64,000 nucleotides of DNA from assembly GCF_002234575.2 (NCBI RefSeq), contig NZ_CP022464.2:4340001-4404000 (forward strand), in the 5' to 3' direction. The notes beneath the pieces are model-generated. The model had not been told where the DNA came from and did no database searches. It saw nothing but the letters and a program-made list of their open reading frames with translations. This stretch comes from Enterocloster bolteae (lineage in GTDB: Bacteria; Bacillota; Clostridia; Lachnospirales; Lachnospiraceae). Position numbers and translations under genes: made by a program. Below are positions 25,418 to 34,992 of the stretch, piece by piece; position 1 is the stretch's first letter; each line of letters begins with the position of its first letter.

Positions 25418-26893
25418 TCATTCAAAGACCGACCTGACGGCAGAATAAACGCGTCTGTACTGATTCATATATTCTGCATACAATTCATGGGCTGTTCTGT
25501 CAGGCTTATAGGTGATTCCGGAGCGCACCATTCCGGCTACAGCTGTTTCCAAATTATCGTATTCCCCAAATGCCACGGCTCCCAGCATTGCTCCTCCCAG
25601 TGAGCCAGTCTGCTGGTTTCTGACCGTATGGATGTTCCTGCCAAGGATATCCGCTTTTATCTGCAGAAGCTGGGGCGATAGTGAGCCTCCCGTTGATATG
25701 ATTTGCCCAACCTCAATGCCTGCATCCAGTAGGGCATCCATAATCAGGGCCAGCTCATAATTGATTCCTTCCATCATGGCTTTGTATAAATCCGCTCTCC
25801 GGGTGTCCAGTGATAATCCCAAAACCGCTCCCCTCGAATGCTCATCCATATGAGGTGTTGCTGCTCCCGAAAAATGAGGAAGCACCAGGATTCCGGTTGG
25901 GCCTGGCTCCATATGCCCGTTAAGCCACGAAAAGACCTGTTTTAAATCCATTCCCTTTTCCCTTACAAACTCAGAAGCAAACCATTTAAGCAGAACACCG
26001 GAAGTATTTTCCCATGCAACTGTATTGAAAAAGCCGTCTGCGGCAAAAGGTTCACAGGCAATATGATGTCTTTGTGCCCTTCCGGGAATCATGTTTTTTT
26101 CGTTCAAAATTGCCGTAAGCCCTTCTGTGGTCCCTGCGGTATTGGCACACAATCCCTCTTTTACGGCTCCGCAACCAATGGCATTGCAGATATGATCATG
26201 GGTTCCGGCCACAATCAGGGTATCTTGGGGAAGATTGAGTTCGAATGCCTCATTCGGAAGGATTTTTCCCACAACCGTTCCGCCCCTTACTGGCTCCGAC
26301 AAAAGCCCTTCCCGGATTCCCGATGTTTCCAGAAGCCTGTCCGACCAGCTGTTTTCATTGCAGTCAAAGAGGCCTGTTCTGGATGCCATGGAAAAGTCAA
26401 TGGCTCTGACTCCGGCTAGGGTGTGAATCAGAAAATCCTGGAAGGTAAAAACCATGACAGCCCTTCCATACAAGTCCTGGCAATTCTGTTTGAGCCACAT
26501 CAGCTTGTTGACCGAGTAAATGGTACTGGGATTAAGGCCGGTTATCTCTATAAATTCCTTCTCCCCTACTTTTTCCAGAAAGGCCGGAAACAGTCCAGCT
26601 CCTCTGATATCCGTTCCCGTAATGCCGGGGCAAAGGCAATTTCCCGAACCGCCGCAGAGTATGACGGCCTCACCAAGGGCAGACACCGTGATTGTCCTCA
26701 CCGGATATCCTCCGCCCGCCGCTGCCAAACATGCCCTGGCTCCCGAGCGCACCTCTTCCGGATTTAATTCCCTCCAGCCGCCTGAGGTGTTGGAAAAACC
26801 ATATGATACCTGATGCTGGCGTATGATATTTCCCTGCCCGTCCACCAGAGCCGCCTTCACCCCGGACGTTCCTATGTCCAATCCCATATACAT
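25418..26893 (-). CDS. FGGY-family carbohydrate kinase (xylulokinase-like)
   Basis: Sugar kinase of 491 residues. The N-terminal FGGY phosphate loop reads GLDIGTSGVKAAL; the second domain has IVAGTHDHICNAIGCG, NTAGTTEGL and the C-terminal ADP-binding STGGSLSPQLLQIKADILG. Size and layout fit xylulokinases and related ketose or polyol kinases; the exact sugar is not determinable. GGGAGGT lies 8 bp before the ATG. It is the last gene of the RpiR-rbs-aldolase operon, so it probably phosphorylates the imported sugar or its isomer before aldol cleavage. Confidence 0.9.
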   Translation of the reverse strand: MYMGLDIGTSGVKAALVDGQGNIIRQHQVSYGFSNTSGGWRELNPEEVRSGARACLAAAGGGYPVRTITVSALGEAVILCGGSGNCLCPGITGTDIRGAGLFPAFLEKVGEKEFIEITGLNPSTIYSVNKLMWLKQNCQDLYGRAVMVFTFQDFLIHTLAGVRAIDFSMASRTGLFDCNENSWSDRLLETSGIREGLLSEPVRGGTVVGKILPNEAFELNLPQDTLIVAGTHDHICNAIGCGAVKEGLCANTAGTTEGLTAILNEKNMIPGRAQRHHIACEPFAADGFFNTVAWENTSGVLLKWFASEFVREKGMDLKQVFSWLNGHMEPGPTGILVLPHFSGAATPHMDEHSRGAVLGLSLDTRRADLYKAMMEGINYELALIMDALLDAGIEVGQIISTGGSLSPQLLQIKADILGRNIHTVRNQQTGSLGGAMLGAVAFGEYDNLETAVAGMVRSGITYKPDRTAHELYAEYMNQYRRVYSAVRSVFE

Positions 26894-26937
26894 CTGCCAA
26901 TACCTCCCCTCTTACAGCAAGCACCCTCTAATACTTC

Positions 26938-27813
26938 CTAAAACTTTTTCTCATTTTTAAATACAGTCAATATCTCTACGGTTTTCTCGTAAATAATTTC
27001 CATGGCCTGATTTGCCAGGTGGCAGAAATTAACCGGATTGGTTGCCTCGCTGATCGTCTTTGCAAGATATGGCGCAGGTGCGGTATCAATTGCTGTGAAA
27101 TAGTTAATTTTTCTTATCCCTGCATCAATGGCTGCCTGAATCTGGTTAAAAGGAGTGCCGGAACCGCCATGCATTCCCAGAGCAACATTTCCCGCCTTTG
27201 CCCGGATCTTTTTTACAAGTTCGATATCCAGATTAGGCTCCCCTGCATACATCCCATGTACTGTGCCAAAGGAAACCGTGAGGACATCACAGCCAGACTC
27301 CCGGCAGAAAATTTCCGCCTCATCCGGGTTCGTAAAGTAGACGCTCAAATCTGAGAGATCACTGGTTTCCTGGCCGTGTACCTCGCTGGGCATATTATTT
27401 GGCATGGCGCCTAATTCAGCTTCGACGCCAATGCCAAGAGGGTGAACAATATCCACAAATCGTCTTGTCCTTTCAACGTTTTCCCTGAGGCTGAATCTGG
27501 AGTTATCATGCATAATAGAGGTGCACCCCAGCCTTACAGCCTTCATGCAATGGTCAAAATCATATCCGTGGTCCACGTGAACAGATATAGGCGCTGTGGA
27601 TTTTCTGGCATATTCCAGCATAAGGGGAACCGCTATTTCAATAGGCACCACATCCTCCTCTGTCTGAGCATGGTTGATGGTAACCGGCATGTTTGTATCT
27701 TCTGCCGCCTGTATAACCGCCCTCAGGGATATCTGGTTTGGTGTGTTGATGGATGCAATTGCGAAATTCTTTTTTTCTGCCTCCTGCAGCATTTCCTGTA
27801 AGCTTACTAACAT
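26938..27813 (-). CDS. Class II ketose-bisphosphate aldolase (GatY/KbaY/Fba type)
   Basis: Zinc-dependent aldolase of 291 residues. Catalytic Asp and first zinc His in HVDHGYDFDHC (about 78-88), GVEAELG (about 133), second zinc His in VSFGTVHGMYAG and third in GMHGGSGTP, followed by GIRKINYFTAID for phosphate binding. All metal ligands are present. Located between an RbsC-type permease and an FGGY kinase, it probably cleaves the phosphorylated form of the imported sugar. AAGGAG precedes the ATG. Confidence 0.93.
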   Translation of the reverse strand: MLVSLQEMLQEAEKKNFAIASINTPNQISLRAVIQAAEDTNMPVTINHAQTEEDVVPIEIAVPLMLEYARKSTAPISVHVDHGYDFDHCMKAVRLGCTSIMHDNSRFSLRENVERTRRFVDIVHPLGIGVEAELGAMPNNMPSEVHGQETSDLSDLSVYFTNPDEAEIFCRESGCDVLTVSFGTVHGMYAGEPNLDIELVKKIRAKAGNVALGMHGGSGTPFNQIQAAIDAGIRKINYFTAIDTAPAPYLAKTISEATNPVNFCHLANQAMEIIYEKTVEILTVFKNEKKF

Positions 27814-27833
27814 AGTATTATCTCCTTTTCTTA

Positions 27834-28829
27834 TTAAAATCTTTCTTTTCTTTTTCTGAAAATATCTATATAGACCGCAACAAGAATAACGGTTCCCTTA
27901 ACCACATACTGCCAAAATGAATTAACGCCCAGAAGGTTAAGTCCATTGTTCAGCATTCCAATCAGAAGCGCGCCAAGGACCATTCCCCCGACTTTTCCGG
28001 CGCCTCCTGTCATACTGGTTCCACCCAGCACGGCTGCCGCAACCGCATCCGCCTCGTATCCCACGCCTGTGGCCGGCTGGCCTGATGCCATTCTAGAGGC
28101 AAGCACAATGCCGGCCCAGGATGCGGCCAGGCCGCTGAGCGTATATACAAAGATAATGACCTTGCGCACATTGATTCCAGAATAAACCGCCGCCTGCCGG
28201 TTGCCGCCCACCGCATAGATATGGCTTCCCATCTTTGACTTGTTCATTAGGAAATACATGAATACCAGAATGACAGCCATATAGATGACAGGCAGAGGAA
28301 TGGGGCCCAGATATCCCAGGCCAATTGCCTCAAAGGTATCGTTTGAGACACGGATTGGATTTCCGTCGGCATACAGATATGCAACCCCGCGCCCTATATT
28401 CATAGTAGCAATGGTTACCACAAAGGGAGGCATGTCCGTGAAGGCAATAATCAGACCGTTTAACAGACCGATTGCCGTTCCCGCCAAACAACCTAAAAGG
28501 ATGGCAGCTCCCACCGGCATACCATTGTTTGTAATCAGGCTGGCTGAGATAACCCCTGAAACAGCCAACACAGAGCCCACGGAAAGATCGATTCCCCCCA
28601 GTATGATAGCCAACATGATTCCCACCGACAGGTAAAAATTGGTGGATATCTGGCGCAGTACATTAGTCCAGTTGCTGACCTTCATAAAGTTTTCCGATGC
28701 AAATGTAAGCAGTATTCCCAGCAAAAGACATCCCATAATGATTCCTATATTTTCCCGGCAGTACCGGTAGATTGAACCTATAACCGGAATAGATGCTGCC
28801 TCCCTCTTTTGTTTTTCCTGTCCGCTCAT
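27834..28829 (-). CDS. Ribose-type ABC transporter permease (RbsC family)
   Basis: Membrane permease of 331 residues with about nine hydrophobic segments and the RbsC hallmark ILGGIDLSVGSVLAVSGVISA (about 78-98), plus AAAVLGGTSMTGGAGKVGGMVLGALLIGMLNNGLNLLGV near the C terminus. The start overlaps the ATPase stop by ATGA at 28826-28829. It forms the channel of the sugar importer in this operon. Confidence 0.94.
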   Translation of the reverse strand: MSGQEKQKREAASIPVIGSIYRYCRENIGIIMGCLLLGILLTFASENFMKVSNWTNVLRQISTNFYLSVGIMLAIILGGIDLSVGSVLAVSGVISASLITNNGMPVGAAILLGCLAGTAIGLLNGLIIAFTDMPPFVVTIATMNIGRGVAYLYADGNPIRVSNDTFEAIGLGYLGPIPLPVIYMAVILVFMYFLMNKSKMGSHIYAVGGNRQAAVYSGINVRKVIIFVYTLSGLAASWAGIVLASRMASGQPATGVGYEADAVAAAVLGGTSMTGGAGKVGGMVLGALLIGMLNNGLNLLGVNSFWQYVVKGTVILVAVYIDIFRKRKERF

Positions 28830-30328
28830 AGTGTGCCTCCTCCTGTAGCCAGTCTCATAATGGATTCCTGCGAGAATCCCATCTCACTCTTCTTTAGTTC
28901 GCCTGCTATGCTTCCCTGATTCATTACCACCATCCGGTCGCACATGTTGATGAGTTCTGCCATTTCAGAAGATATGATGACAATGGCGATTCCCTGCTCT
29001 GCCAAACGGTCAATGATTTTATATATCTCCGCTTTGGCTCCCACGTCCACCCCTCTGGTGGGTTCGTCCAGAATCAGTATCTTAGGCCTTGCCGCCAACC
29101 ATTTTCCGATAACCACCTTTTGCTGATTTCCACCGGACAGGTTTCCAACCTTCTGCAGCCTGCTTGGTGTTTTGATATTCATGCTGTCTATGTATGTATT
29201 TTCAATCTCCAGTTGCCTCTTTTTGTTTACAAATATTCCCTTTACAAATTGGTCCAGAACCGGCAATGTAAGGTTGAATGCAACCGTGTTAATCAGAACT
29301 AGCCCCTCTTTTTTCCTGTTTTCAGGCACCAGCACCATCCCCATTTCCTGGGCTTTTTTGGGTGATAACCTTCCTGCGTTTTTTTCTTCAATCAGAACCG
29401 TACCGCTGTCCATGGGCTCAATTCCCAGAACTGCCTTAAACAGTTCAGAACGTCCGGCTCCCACCAGGCCGGCAAATCCCACAATCTCGCCTGCCCTGAC
29501 AGAAAAATCAATGTTTTTCAGGACTCCGCTGCGGTTTATATCTTTTAATTCAAGCATGACATCCCCTATTTCATGCTCTGTCCGCGTGTAATAGCTAGTC
29601 AGCTCCCGCCCTACCATCATATGGACCAGTTGGTCCATATCAGCTTCTGATGTCTGTATTGTGCCGATATAGGATCCGTCGCGAATCACTGTTATCCTGT
29701 CTGTAATTTCAAACAGTTCCTTCATTTTATGAGAAATGTAAATAATCCCTACACCCTCACGTTTCAGCTTCCGCATGATCGCAAACATGCGTTCCACCTC
29801 AGAATCCGTCAGCGAGGAAGACGGTTCGTCCATCACCAAGATTCTGGCGTTAAGGGACAATGCTTTGGCTATCTCCACCATCTGCTGCTGGGCCACGCTC
29901 AGGCTGCGCACGGGTACGGACGGAGAAATTTCCAGCCCTACCCGCTTTAAAATTTCAACGCTTTCACGCTCCATCCTCTTCTTATCCACCAGACCTGCCG
30001 GACTTTTTATTTCCCTGCCCAAAAACACATTTTCCGCAATGGACATGTGAGGAACCAGTACCAGCTCCTGATGGATAACCGCTATACCTGCCTCCTGGGC
30101 ATCTTTTACCCCGTTAATCTGGGTCTTTTGGCCATTTATAATGATTTCACCCCTGTCCGGGATATAGATACCGCCCAGCACATTAATCAGAGTGGATTTA
30201 CCAGCGCCATTTTCTCCCAGCATTCCATGGATTTCACCCGATTCCAGCTCAAAATCAATGTTATCCAAAGCAAGTACGCCAGGGAACGTCTTTCGGATAT
30301 TCTTCATTTTCAGTAACACCTGATTCAT
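28826..30328 (-). CDS. Ribose-type ABC transporter ATPase (RbsA family)
   Basis: Double-domain ATPase of 500 residues. First domain Walker A GENGAGKST and Walker B ILVMDEPSSSL; second domain degenerate P-loop GLVGAGRSE, signature NLSGGNQQKV and ILILDEPTRGVDVGAK. Start chosen at 30328 (MNQVLLKMKNIRKTFPG), where AAGGAGGA lies upstream; an in-frame start at 30394 would add 22 residues covering a hairpin region. It drives uptake with the RbsC-type permease and the binding protein at 30448. Confidence 0.95.
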   Translation of the reverse strand: MNQVLLKMKNIRKTFPGVLALDNIDFELESGEIHGMLGENGAGKSTLINVLGGIYIPDRGEIIINGQKTQINGVKDAQEAGIAVIHQELVLVPHMSIAENVFLGREIKSPAGLVDKKRMERESVEILKRVGLEISPSVPVRSLSVAQQQMVEIAKALSLNARILVMDEPSSSLTDSEVERMFAIMRKLKREGVGIIYISHKMKELFEITDRITVIRDGSYIGTIQTSEADMDQLVHMMVGRELTSYYTRTEHEIGDVMLELKDINRSGVLKNIDFSVRAGEIVGFAGLVGAGRSELFKAVLGIEPMDSGTVLIEEKNAGRLSPKKAQEMGMVLVPENRKKEGLVLINTVAFNLTLPVLDQFVKGIFVNKKRQLEIENTYIDSMNIKTPSRLQKVGNLSGGNQQKVVIGKWLAARPKILILDEPTRGVDVGAKAEIYKIIDRLAEQGIAIVIISSEMAELINMCDRMVVMNQGSIAGELKKSEMGFSQESIMRLATGGGTL

Positions 30329-30378
30329 CAAGGGTTCCTCCTTTTCCACGTATGGAAGTTTGAAAGGATGCTCCAAAC

Positions 30379-30426
30379 AAACCGGGCTGCCCAATCCTGT
30401 GTTTCACAGATTGGACAGCCCAGTTT
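30379..30426 (-). terminator. Intercistronic hairpin between binding protein and RbsA-type gene
   Basis: Two 18-nt arms at 30379-30396 and 30409-30426 pair fully with two G-U pairs on the minus strand; the T-run is weak (GTTTGTTTGG). Probably a partial terminator or stabiliser that favours binding-protein mRNA. Confidence 0.6.
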
Positions 30427-30447
30427 GACTCCGTATTCACTTGCTAA

Positions 30448-31491
30448 TTACTGCCAGCCATCCAGTCCATATTCTGTCACATTATTCTTGTCAATCAAAA
30501 ACGTAGGAACAAGTATATTCTTTTCCACACTTTCTCCACTCAGAATCTTATAGGCCGCTGCCACTGACTCTTTACCGATATTAATGGGAGACTGGGCTGC
30601 TGTGGCTTCCATGGTTCCCTCAGAAATTGCCTGTTTACCCATGGGCTGGCCATCTACGCCGTATACAAGAACATCCGTCTTTTTCTGAGATTCTAAAGCC
30701 TGGACACACCCGATTGCTGACGGGTCATTGATTGCATAAAACGCGCCTAAGTCCGGATTTCCCTGAAGCACATCCTCCGCGATTCCCAGGGATGTGGCGG
30801 TATCGCCCTTGCCGTCTATCTCTGAAACAATCTTAAAGTATCCGTCAGCCTTATCCTTGAAACCGTTCTGGCGCTTGATGCATGCCTCTGCGCTAGGTGA
30901 TGTAAGGATACAGACTTTAGAACCCTCAGGAAGCTTCTTCATCATATCTTCCGCAACCAGTTCTCCCGCATAATAGTTATCTGAAACGATTATGGTATTG
31001 ACAAGGTCCACATCATATACATCCGTGTCAAAATTTACAACCGGAACGCCTGCCTTGCCGCACTGTTCAAGGGAAGATTTGATGCTGGCCGAATCAATGG
31101 GGCACAGGAAAAGAAGGTCAATTCCCTGGGTCAACAAATCTTCCACCATGGAAATCTGTTTTTGGGCGTCATTCTGAGCGTCTATGACAATCAATTCATC
31201 CCCGTTCTCATCGACCACCTCTTCTATGGCTTCCTGAATCGCATGGAAAAACGGATTGTTCATCGTTGTTGCCGCAAAGCCAAACTTATAATGCTCCTTA
31301 CCTCCATTTTCCTTCACTTCCGCAATGGACTCTTTTGCAGTTTCCTTCGCCTCTGCCTTTGTTTCTGCTTTTGTCTCTGCCTGAGTCTGAGCCGCCGTGG
31401 TTGTCTCCCCTGTTTTTCCTCCGGAACATCCTGCCAGAGAAGCCCCCGCAATCGTCAATGTAAGTAATGCCGCCAATACCTTTCTTTTCAT
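30448..31491 (-). CDS. Ribose-type sugar-binding lipoprotein (RbsB family)
   Basis: Extracytoplasmic binding protein of 347 residues. Lipoprotein signal with lipobox LAGC at Cys22, a T/A/E/K-rich linker to about residue 65, then a Peripla_BP_4 domain starting YKFGFAATTMNNPFFHAIQEAIEE, with VIDAQNDAQKQISMVEDLLTQGIDLLFLCPID. It starts 35 bp after the RpiR regulator stop, in the same operon. The ligand is a sugar, not further defined. Confidence 0.93.
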   Translation of the reverse strand: MKRKVLAALLTLTIAGASLAGCSGGKTGETTTAAQTQAETKAETKAEAKETAKESIAEVKENGGKEHYKFGFAATTMNNPFFHAIQEAIEEVVDENGDELIVIDAQNDAQKQISMVEDLLTQGIDLLFLCPIDSASIKSSLEQCGKAGVPVVNFDTDVYDVDLVNTIIVSDNYYAGELVAEDMMKKLPEGSKVCILTSPSAEACIKRQNGFKDKADGYFKIVSEIDGKGDTATSLGIAEDVLQGNPDLGAFYAINDPSAIGCVQALESQKKTDVLVYGVDGQPMGKQAISEGTMEATAAQSPINIGKESVAAAYKILSGESVEKNILVPTFLIDKNNVTEYGLDGWQ

Positions 31492-31526
31492 CTGCCATCC
31501 TCCTAAAAATTCCTCGGTTTAAAAAG

Positions 31527-32411
31527 TTACTCCTTCTCCTGTTGTATCGCATCTCTGGTGATTTTAAACCGTTCCTCTGCTTTTCCCTCCATCCGTTTTG
31601 CAACCAGCATATACAGGCAGTCCAGCATGACCATCTGCGTAACAGACGCGCAGGATGGTTCTGATCCAAAATCAGCCTCATCATTATTCACAGTCCTGAG
31701 AAGAATATCCGCTTCTTTCTCCAGCGGAGTATTCTGGTAACTGGTAACCCCGATGATACTGCTTCCTCTGGCAGCAGCCCTTCTGATACTTACCAATATA
31801 GATCTGCTTCGCCCAAACGTACTGATTCCCACCGCCACATCCTCAGGTCCCATAAGGGAAGAGGCAATAGCCTGTTCATGGGGATCTGTATACAGAGTCC
31901 CTTCTATCCCCAAACGATGCAATCTCAGCCGGATACTGTTGGCAGTCACCTTTGACCGTCCTTGTGCAAAAATGCAAAGCCGCCTTGCCCTCGCAATCAG
32001 GTCAGCCGCTCTTTCAAGGGCATCGTAATCAATTACTGTCAACGTATCCTGGAGAGCCTGGATATTAGATTCAAATATCTTTCTGCAGATGCCCGGCGCG
32101 TTGTCCTCCTCCGTGACCTCCGCGTATCCCTTCAGGCTGCCCTTCCTTCGTTCCGCCTTACTCTTGGTAACTTCAAGCTGGAACGCTCTGTAATTTTCAT
32201 ATCCCATTGCCTTGACAAACCGCGACACAGTTGCTTCACTCACTTCACTCTCTACCGCCAGGTCACGAATCGGCATACCTTCCATATCATAGAAATTATT
32301 TAGGATATAATTAGCCACAGCCTTCTGGGCTGGATTAAAATCTTGCATTTTAGATCTGATATCCAGTACAATCGTTGGTGTTACCTGTTCGAAATTCATA
32401 TTCATGCCCAT
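31527..32411 (-). CDS. RpiR-family transcriptional regulator
   Basis: Regulator of 294 residues. The N-terminal RpiR HTH (about 15-85) contains MPIRDLAVESEVSEATVSRFVKAMGY; a SIS sugar-phosphate-sensing domain (about 130-265) contains RRLCIFAQGRSKVTANSIRLRL and DVAVGISTFGRSRSILVSIRRA. Start at 32411, where GAGGGG lies 7 bp before the ATG; a GTG at 32426 overlaps that ribosome site. First gene of the operon with the RbsABC-type importer, aldolase and kinase, so it probably senses a phosphosugar from that pathway. Confidence 0.93.
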   Translation of the reverse strand: MGMNMNFEQVTPTIVLDIRSKMQDFNPAQKAVANYILNNFYDMEGMPIRDLAVESEVSEATVSRFVKAMGYENYRAFQLEVTKSKAERRKGSLKGYAEVTEEDNAPGICRKIFESNIQALQDTLTVIDYDALERAADLIARARRLCIFAQGRSKVTANSIRLRLHRLGIEGTLYTDPHEQAIASSLMGPEDVAVGISTFGRSRSILVSIRRAAARGSSIIGVTSYQNTPLEKEADILLRTVNNDEADFGSEPSCASVTQMVMLDCLYMLVAKRMEGKAEERFKITRDAIQQEKE

Positions 32412-32506
32412 TAAATCACCCCTCACATAGTTTATAAAGTCATTCTATTTCCTTTCCCCTTTTATTGCAATGAGTTTGTTTAGGTTTGTGAAAGATTGAT
32501 TTGAAA

Positions 32507-32551
32507 TTATCTTGCATGTATTTATCTTTCTTGCAAGTAACTTTCATGCAA
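32507..32551. repeat. Direct repeats at the RpiR operon promoter
   Basis: CTTTCATGCAA (32541-32551), CTTTCTTGCAA (32526-32536) and a weaker TTATCTTGCAT (32507-32517) are spaced 15 and 19 bp apart and lie at and just downstream of the expected transcription start. They are candidate operators for the RpiR protein. Confidence 0.55.
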
Positions 32552-32553
32552 TA

Positions 32554-32582
32554 AAATTACCACTCATTTACCAAATTGTCAA
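32554..32582 (-). promoter_or_regulatory. Promoter of the RpiR-sugar operon
   Basis: Minus strand perfect TTGACA (32582-32577), 17-bp spacer, TAATTT (32559-32554), about 145 bp before the RpiR start. The long leader holds the repeats described separately. Confidence 0.75.
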
Positions 32583-32601
32583 TAGTAAAATTCAACTTTA
32601 T

Positions 32602-32652
32602 ACAAAAAATGATGGATGAAATTGCCAATCAGCCATTTCATCCATCACTTTT
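32602..32652 (-). terminator. Terminator of the ABC-2 exporter operon
   Basis: Perfect 13-bp stem TGATGGATGAAAT / ATTTCATCCATCA (32610-32647), flanked by TTTTTTG on the minus strand and CTTTTTA on the plus strand. It begins 38 bp after the second permease stop. Confidence 0.9.
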
Positions 32653-32684
32653 TATATCCAATGTCACTATATCCAATTCTCAAA

Positions 32685-33785
32685 TCACCTGAACATCTGC
32701 AGATAATACCAGGGAGGAAACAGCCTCCCCACCTGGTCCAGTCCCGGAAAGAACCTCCCTGCATCCACAAAAACAGGACAGAACACAAGGCTTCCGATAA
32801 CCAGGAAGGGTATGATGCAGCAGAGAACCTGGGGCCTGCGGCACACCAGGCGCAGAATCCAGGCCGATGCTATGACAACACAGCAGTAACCGGCCATGGC
32901 CGCAGCCTCTCTTGGAAAGGATGTCATCACGCCGCCCGCCCACAAGGCCAGAAGCCCTGATATGCTGACCATGACGGCAGGAGCCGCCATGGAAGCCACG
33001 CGGCAGGGTATCCTGTATCCGTATGAAAGGGGAAGAAATAATCCCCTCTCCTCATCGCCGCACATGACCACAGCTCCATATAGCCCGGTAATGAACACGT
33101 AAACAGCCACCAGGCCCCTCACCGGAAAGACATCTGTCCGGCTGCTGGCAACATCTATTTCCTCTCCATCCCTGCCCTGAAACTGGTATTCAAACCGGAA
33201 GGTGGAACCACTCTCCAGCCATTTTGTGTAAAGCTCCTTTGCCTGTACGGCTGCTTCCTCTCTGGCTTCGCCGCCTGGTGCTCCCAGAGGGTCAAACAGT
33301 TCATTTTCAGCCACATAATCCGCCAGCAATTTCCCATCGTATATCTTCATAAGGGCTGCAAACACGGTCTCCGTGGAGAGAGACGAAGCCACGGTGGACG
33401 GCGCCGAATATACGCCGATAGAACGCTTATAGGATTTGGTATCCAGTTTCTCCTCCAGTCCGGCATATATCACATAACCGCATTCCGCCCGCCGGGACGC
33501 CACTTCTGCCTTTACCTCTTCCTCGTCACGGCACAGATAGAAACGGAACATTCCCGCATCCTCTCCTCTCGGCCGGTTCACAAGGCTGTCCGCCAGGGCA
33601 TCACCCAGGGAGTTCTCCCCGCTCTCTTCCACACTGATGGCTATACTTATGTCCTGGCTTCCCTTTTTCTGGGCCTGGCCGGCTGCCAGCACCCCGGCAG
33701 GAAGGAGCAGGAGGATGAAAAGAAAGGACCATTTTCTCATATATCGCTTGCATGACAGAAAAAACCACATAGCGACCCGTTTCAT
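32685..33785 (-). CDS. ABC-2-type transporter permease, second subunit
   Basis: Membrane protein of 366 residues with the ABC-2 exporter plan: one N-terminal transmembrane segment (about 20-36), a large extracytoplasmic domain to about residue 225, then five or six hydrophobic segments ending at WYYLQMFR. It overlaps the first permease gene by ATGA at 33782-33785, so the two are coupled and likely heterodimerise with the ATPase at 37054. The extracytoplasmic domain is not recognisable. The transported substrate is unknown. Confidence 0.85.
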   Translation of the reverse strand: MKRVAMWFFLSCKRYMRKWSFLFILLLLPAGVLAAGQAQKKGSQDISIAISVEESGENSLGDALADSLVNRPRGEDAGMFRFYLCRDEEEVKAEVASRRAECGYVIYAGLEEKLDTKSYKRSIGVYSAPSTVASSLSTETVFAALMKIYDGKLLADYVAENELFDPLGAPGGEAREEAAVQAKELYTKWLESGSTFRFEYQFQGRDGEEIDVASSRTDVFPVRGLVAVYVFITGLYGAVVMCGDEERGLFLPLSYGYRIPCRVASMAAPAVMVSISGLLALWAGGVMTSFPREAAAMAGYCCVVIASAWILRLVCRRPQVLCCIIPFLVIGSLVFCPVFVDAGRFFPGLDQVGRLFPPWYYLQMFR

Positions 33786-34969
33786 TCCCTGACCACCTCC
33801 GCTCCCACGCTGAGCAGAAACCCGGCCATGGCCAGGACTGCCAGCTTTATAAATACTGCCAGGCTAAAAGAAGATGTGACCACCAGCTTCATCCCCTCCA
33901 TCAGCACATAGGTGGGCAGAAACGGCGCTGCAGCCCGGAAGGTGGTGGGCAGGAATACCAGGGGAAGAAATCCCCCGGACAAAAAGTGCATGGCAGTCAC
34001 CGCCAGAAACAGCAGCATGACACCGCCCATCAGGCTTCCGGCCGCCTGGTAGAGGAACACCACCAGGGACGCGGCCCCCAGGCAGACCATCACCAGGGCT
34101 GCCAGCCCGGGCAGGCTGAATTCTATCAGCCCCGCAAAAGACGCTCCCAGAGCCGTACACAGGGCCACCGACAGAAACAGCATCCCCACCCCTAAAATCC
34201 TGGCTGCAACCAGAGTCCCCTTCCCCACTCCTATAAGGGCCAGCTGGCCCTTCATGGACGCAGAGCCGGAGGCAAGATAGGCTGATACGGGAATGGCACA
34301 GAGAAGCAGAAACAGTACAGCTGTGCTGATGCCGTAAAAGTGAATCGTATCCACGTCCCCTGTGGCACTGACTCTTACATTCTTAAAGTAATCCATGCGC
34401 GGCAGGCTGTAACCCATATAAATCCGGTTCAGGTCCGCCTCCAGGCTGCTCACCGAATCCGCCATGCCGTAAAGGTACAGCAGTTCGTCCCCCGCGTAGA
34501 TTCCCGCCTGGCTGGCTCCCAGAGTAGATGCGCCTGCATCAGTCAGTTCTTTGAAAATGCGGCTTTCCAGACCCGCTCCTTTTGGCAGCAGAATTTTCAC
34601 CGGGGTATTGGTTCCATTCATAATATCCTGCACAAATCCCTCCGGCACCTCCATCACTGCGTACAGTTTTCCTGCTTTCAGCTTATCCAGGCATTCTTCT
34701 TTATTCATATATTCAAAATCGCAGATGCTCTTGACGCTTTCCAGCGAACTGACCATGGCCAGTGCCTTCTTCGCCACAGCATCTCCTTCAGGAAGCACTA
34801 CCCCTACGGTAATCCTCCCTGCCGATGTTTCCCCATACAGCATCCTGGCTGACAAAAGGGCAATCGTACCCGCTAAAAGTAACAGCACGATTGCCCCTGC
34901 AAAGATGTGGGGAAGCTTTTTACATGCTCGTTTCAACTCAAGCCTGAGATAAACCAGACGTGCAGACAT
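33782..34969 (-). CDS. ABC-2-type transporter permease, first subunit
   Basis: Membrane protein of 395 residues: N-terminal transmembrane segment about 22-42, extracytoplasmic domain about 43-210 (contains ITVGVVLPEGDAVAKKALAMV), then a six-helix ABC2_membrane_3-like domain (about 212-390). It lies 23 bp after the zinc-ribbon gene. Proteins of this type export lipids, peptides or cell-envelope precursors, or confer drug resistance. Confidence 0.87.
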   Translation of the reverse strand: MSARLVYLRLELKRACKKLPHIFAGAIVLLLLAGTIALLSARMLYGETSAGRITVGVVLPEGDAVAKKALAMVSSLESVKSICDFEYMNKEECLDKLKAGKLYAVMEVPEGFVQDIMNGTNTPVKILLPKGAGLESRIFKELTDAGASTLGASQAGIYAGDELLYLYGMADSVSSLEADLNRIYMGYSLPRMDYFKNVRVSATGDVDTIHFYGISTAVLFLLLCAIPVSAYLASGSASMKGQLALIGVGKGTLVAARILGVGMLFLSVALCTALGASFAGLIEFSLPGLAALVMVCLGAASLVVFLYQAAGSLMGGVMLLFLAVTAMHFLSGGFLPLVFLPTTFRAAAPFLPTYVLMEGMKLVVTSSFSLAVFIKLAVLAMAGFLLSVGAEVVRE

Positions 34970-34992
34970 ATCTTCCCATTCCTTTTATCTTA

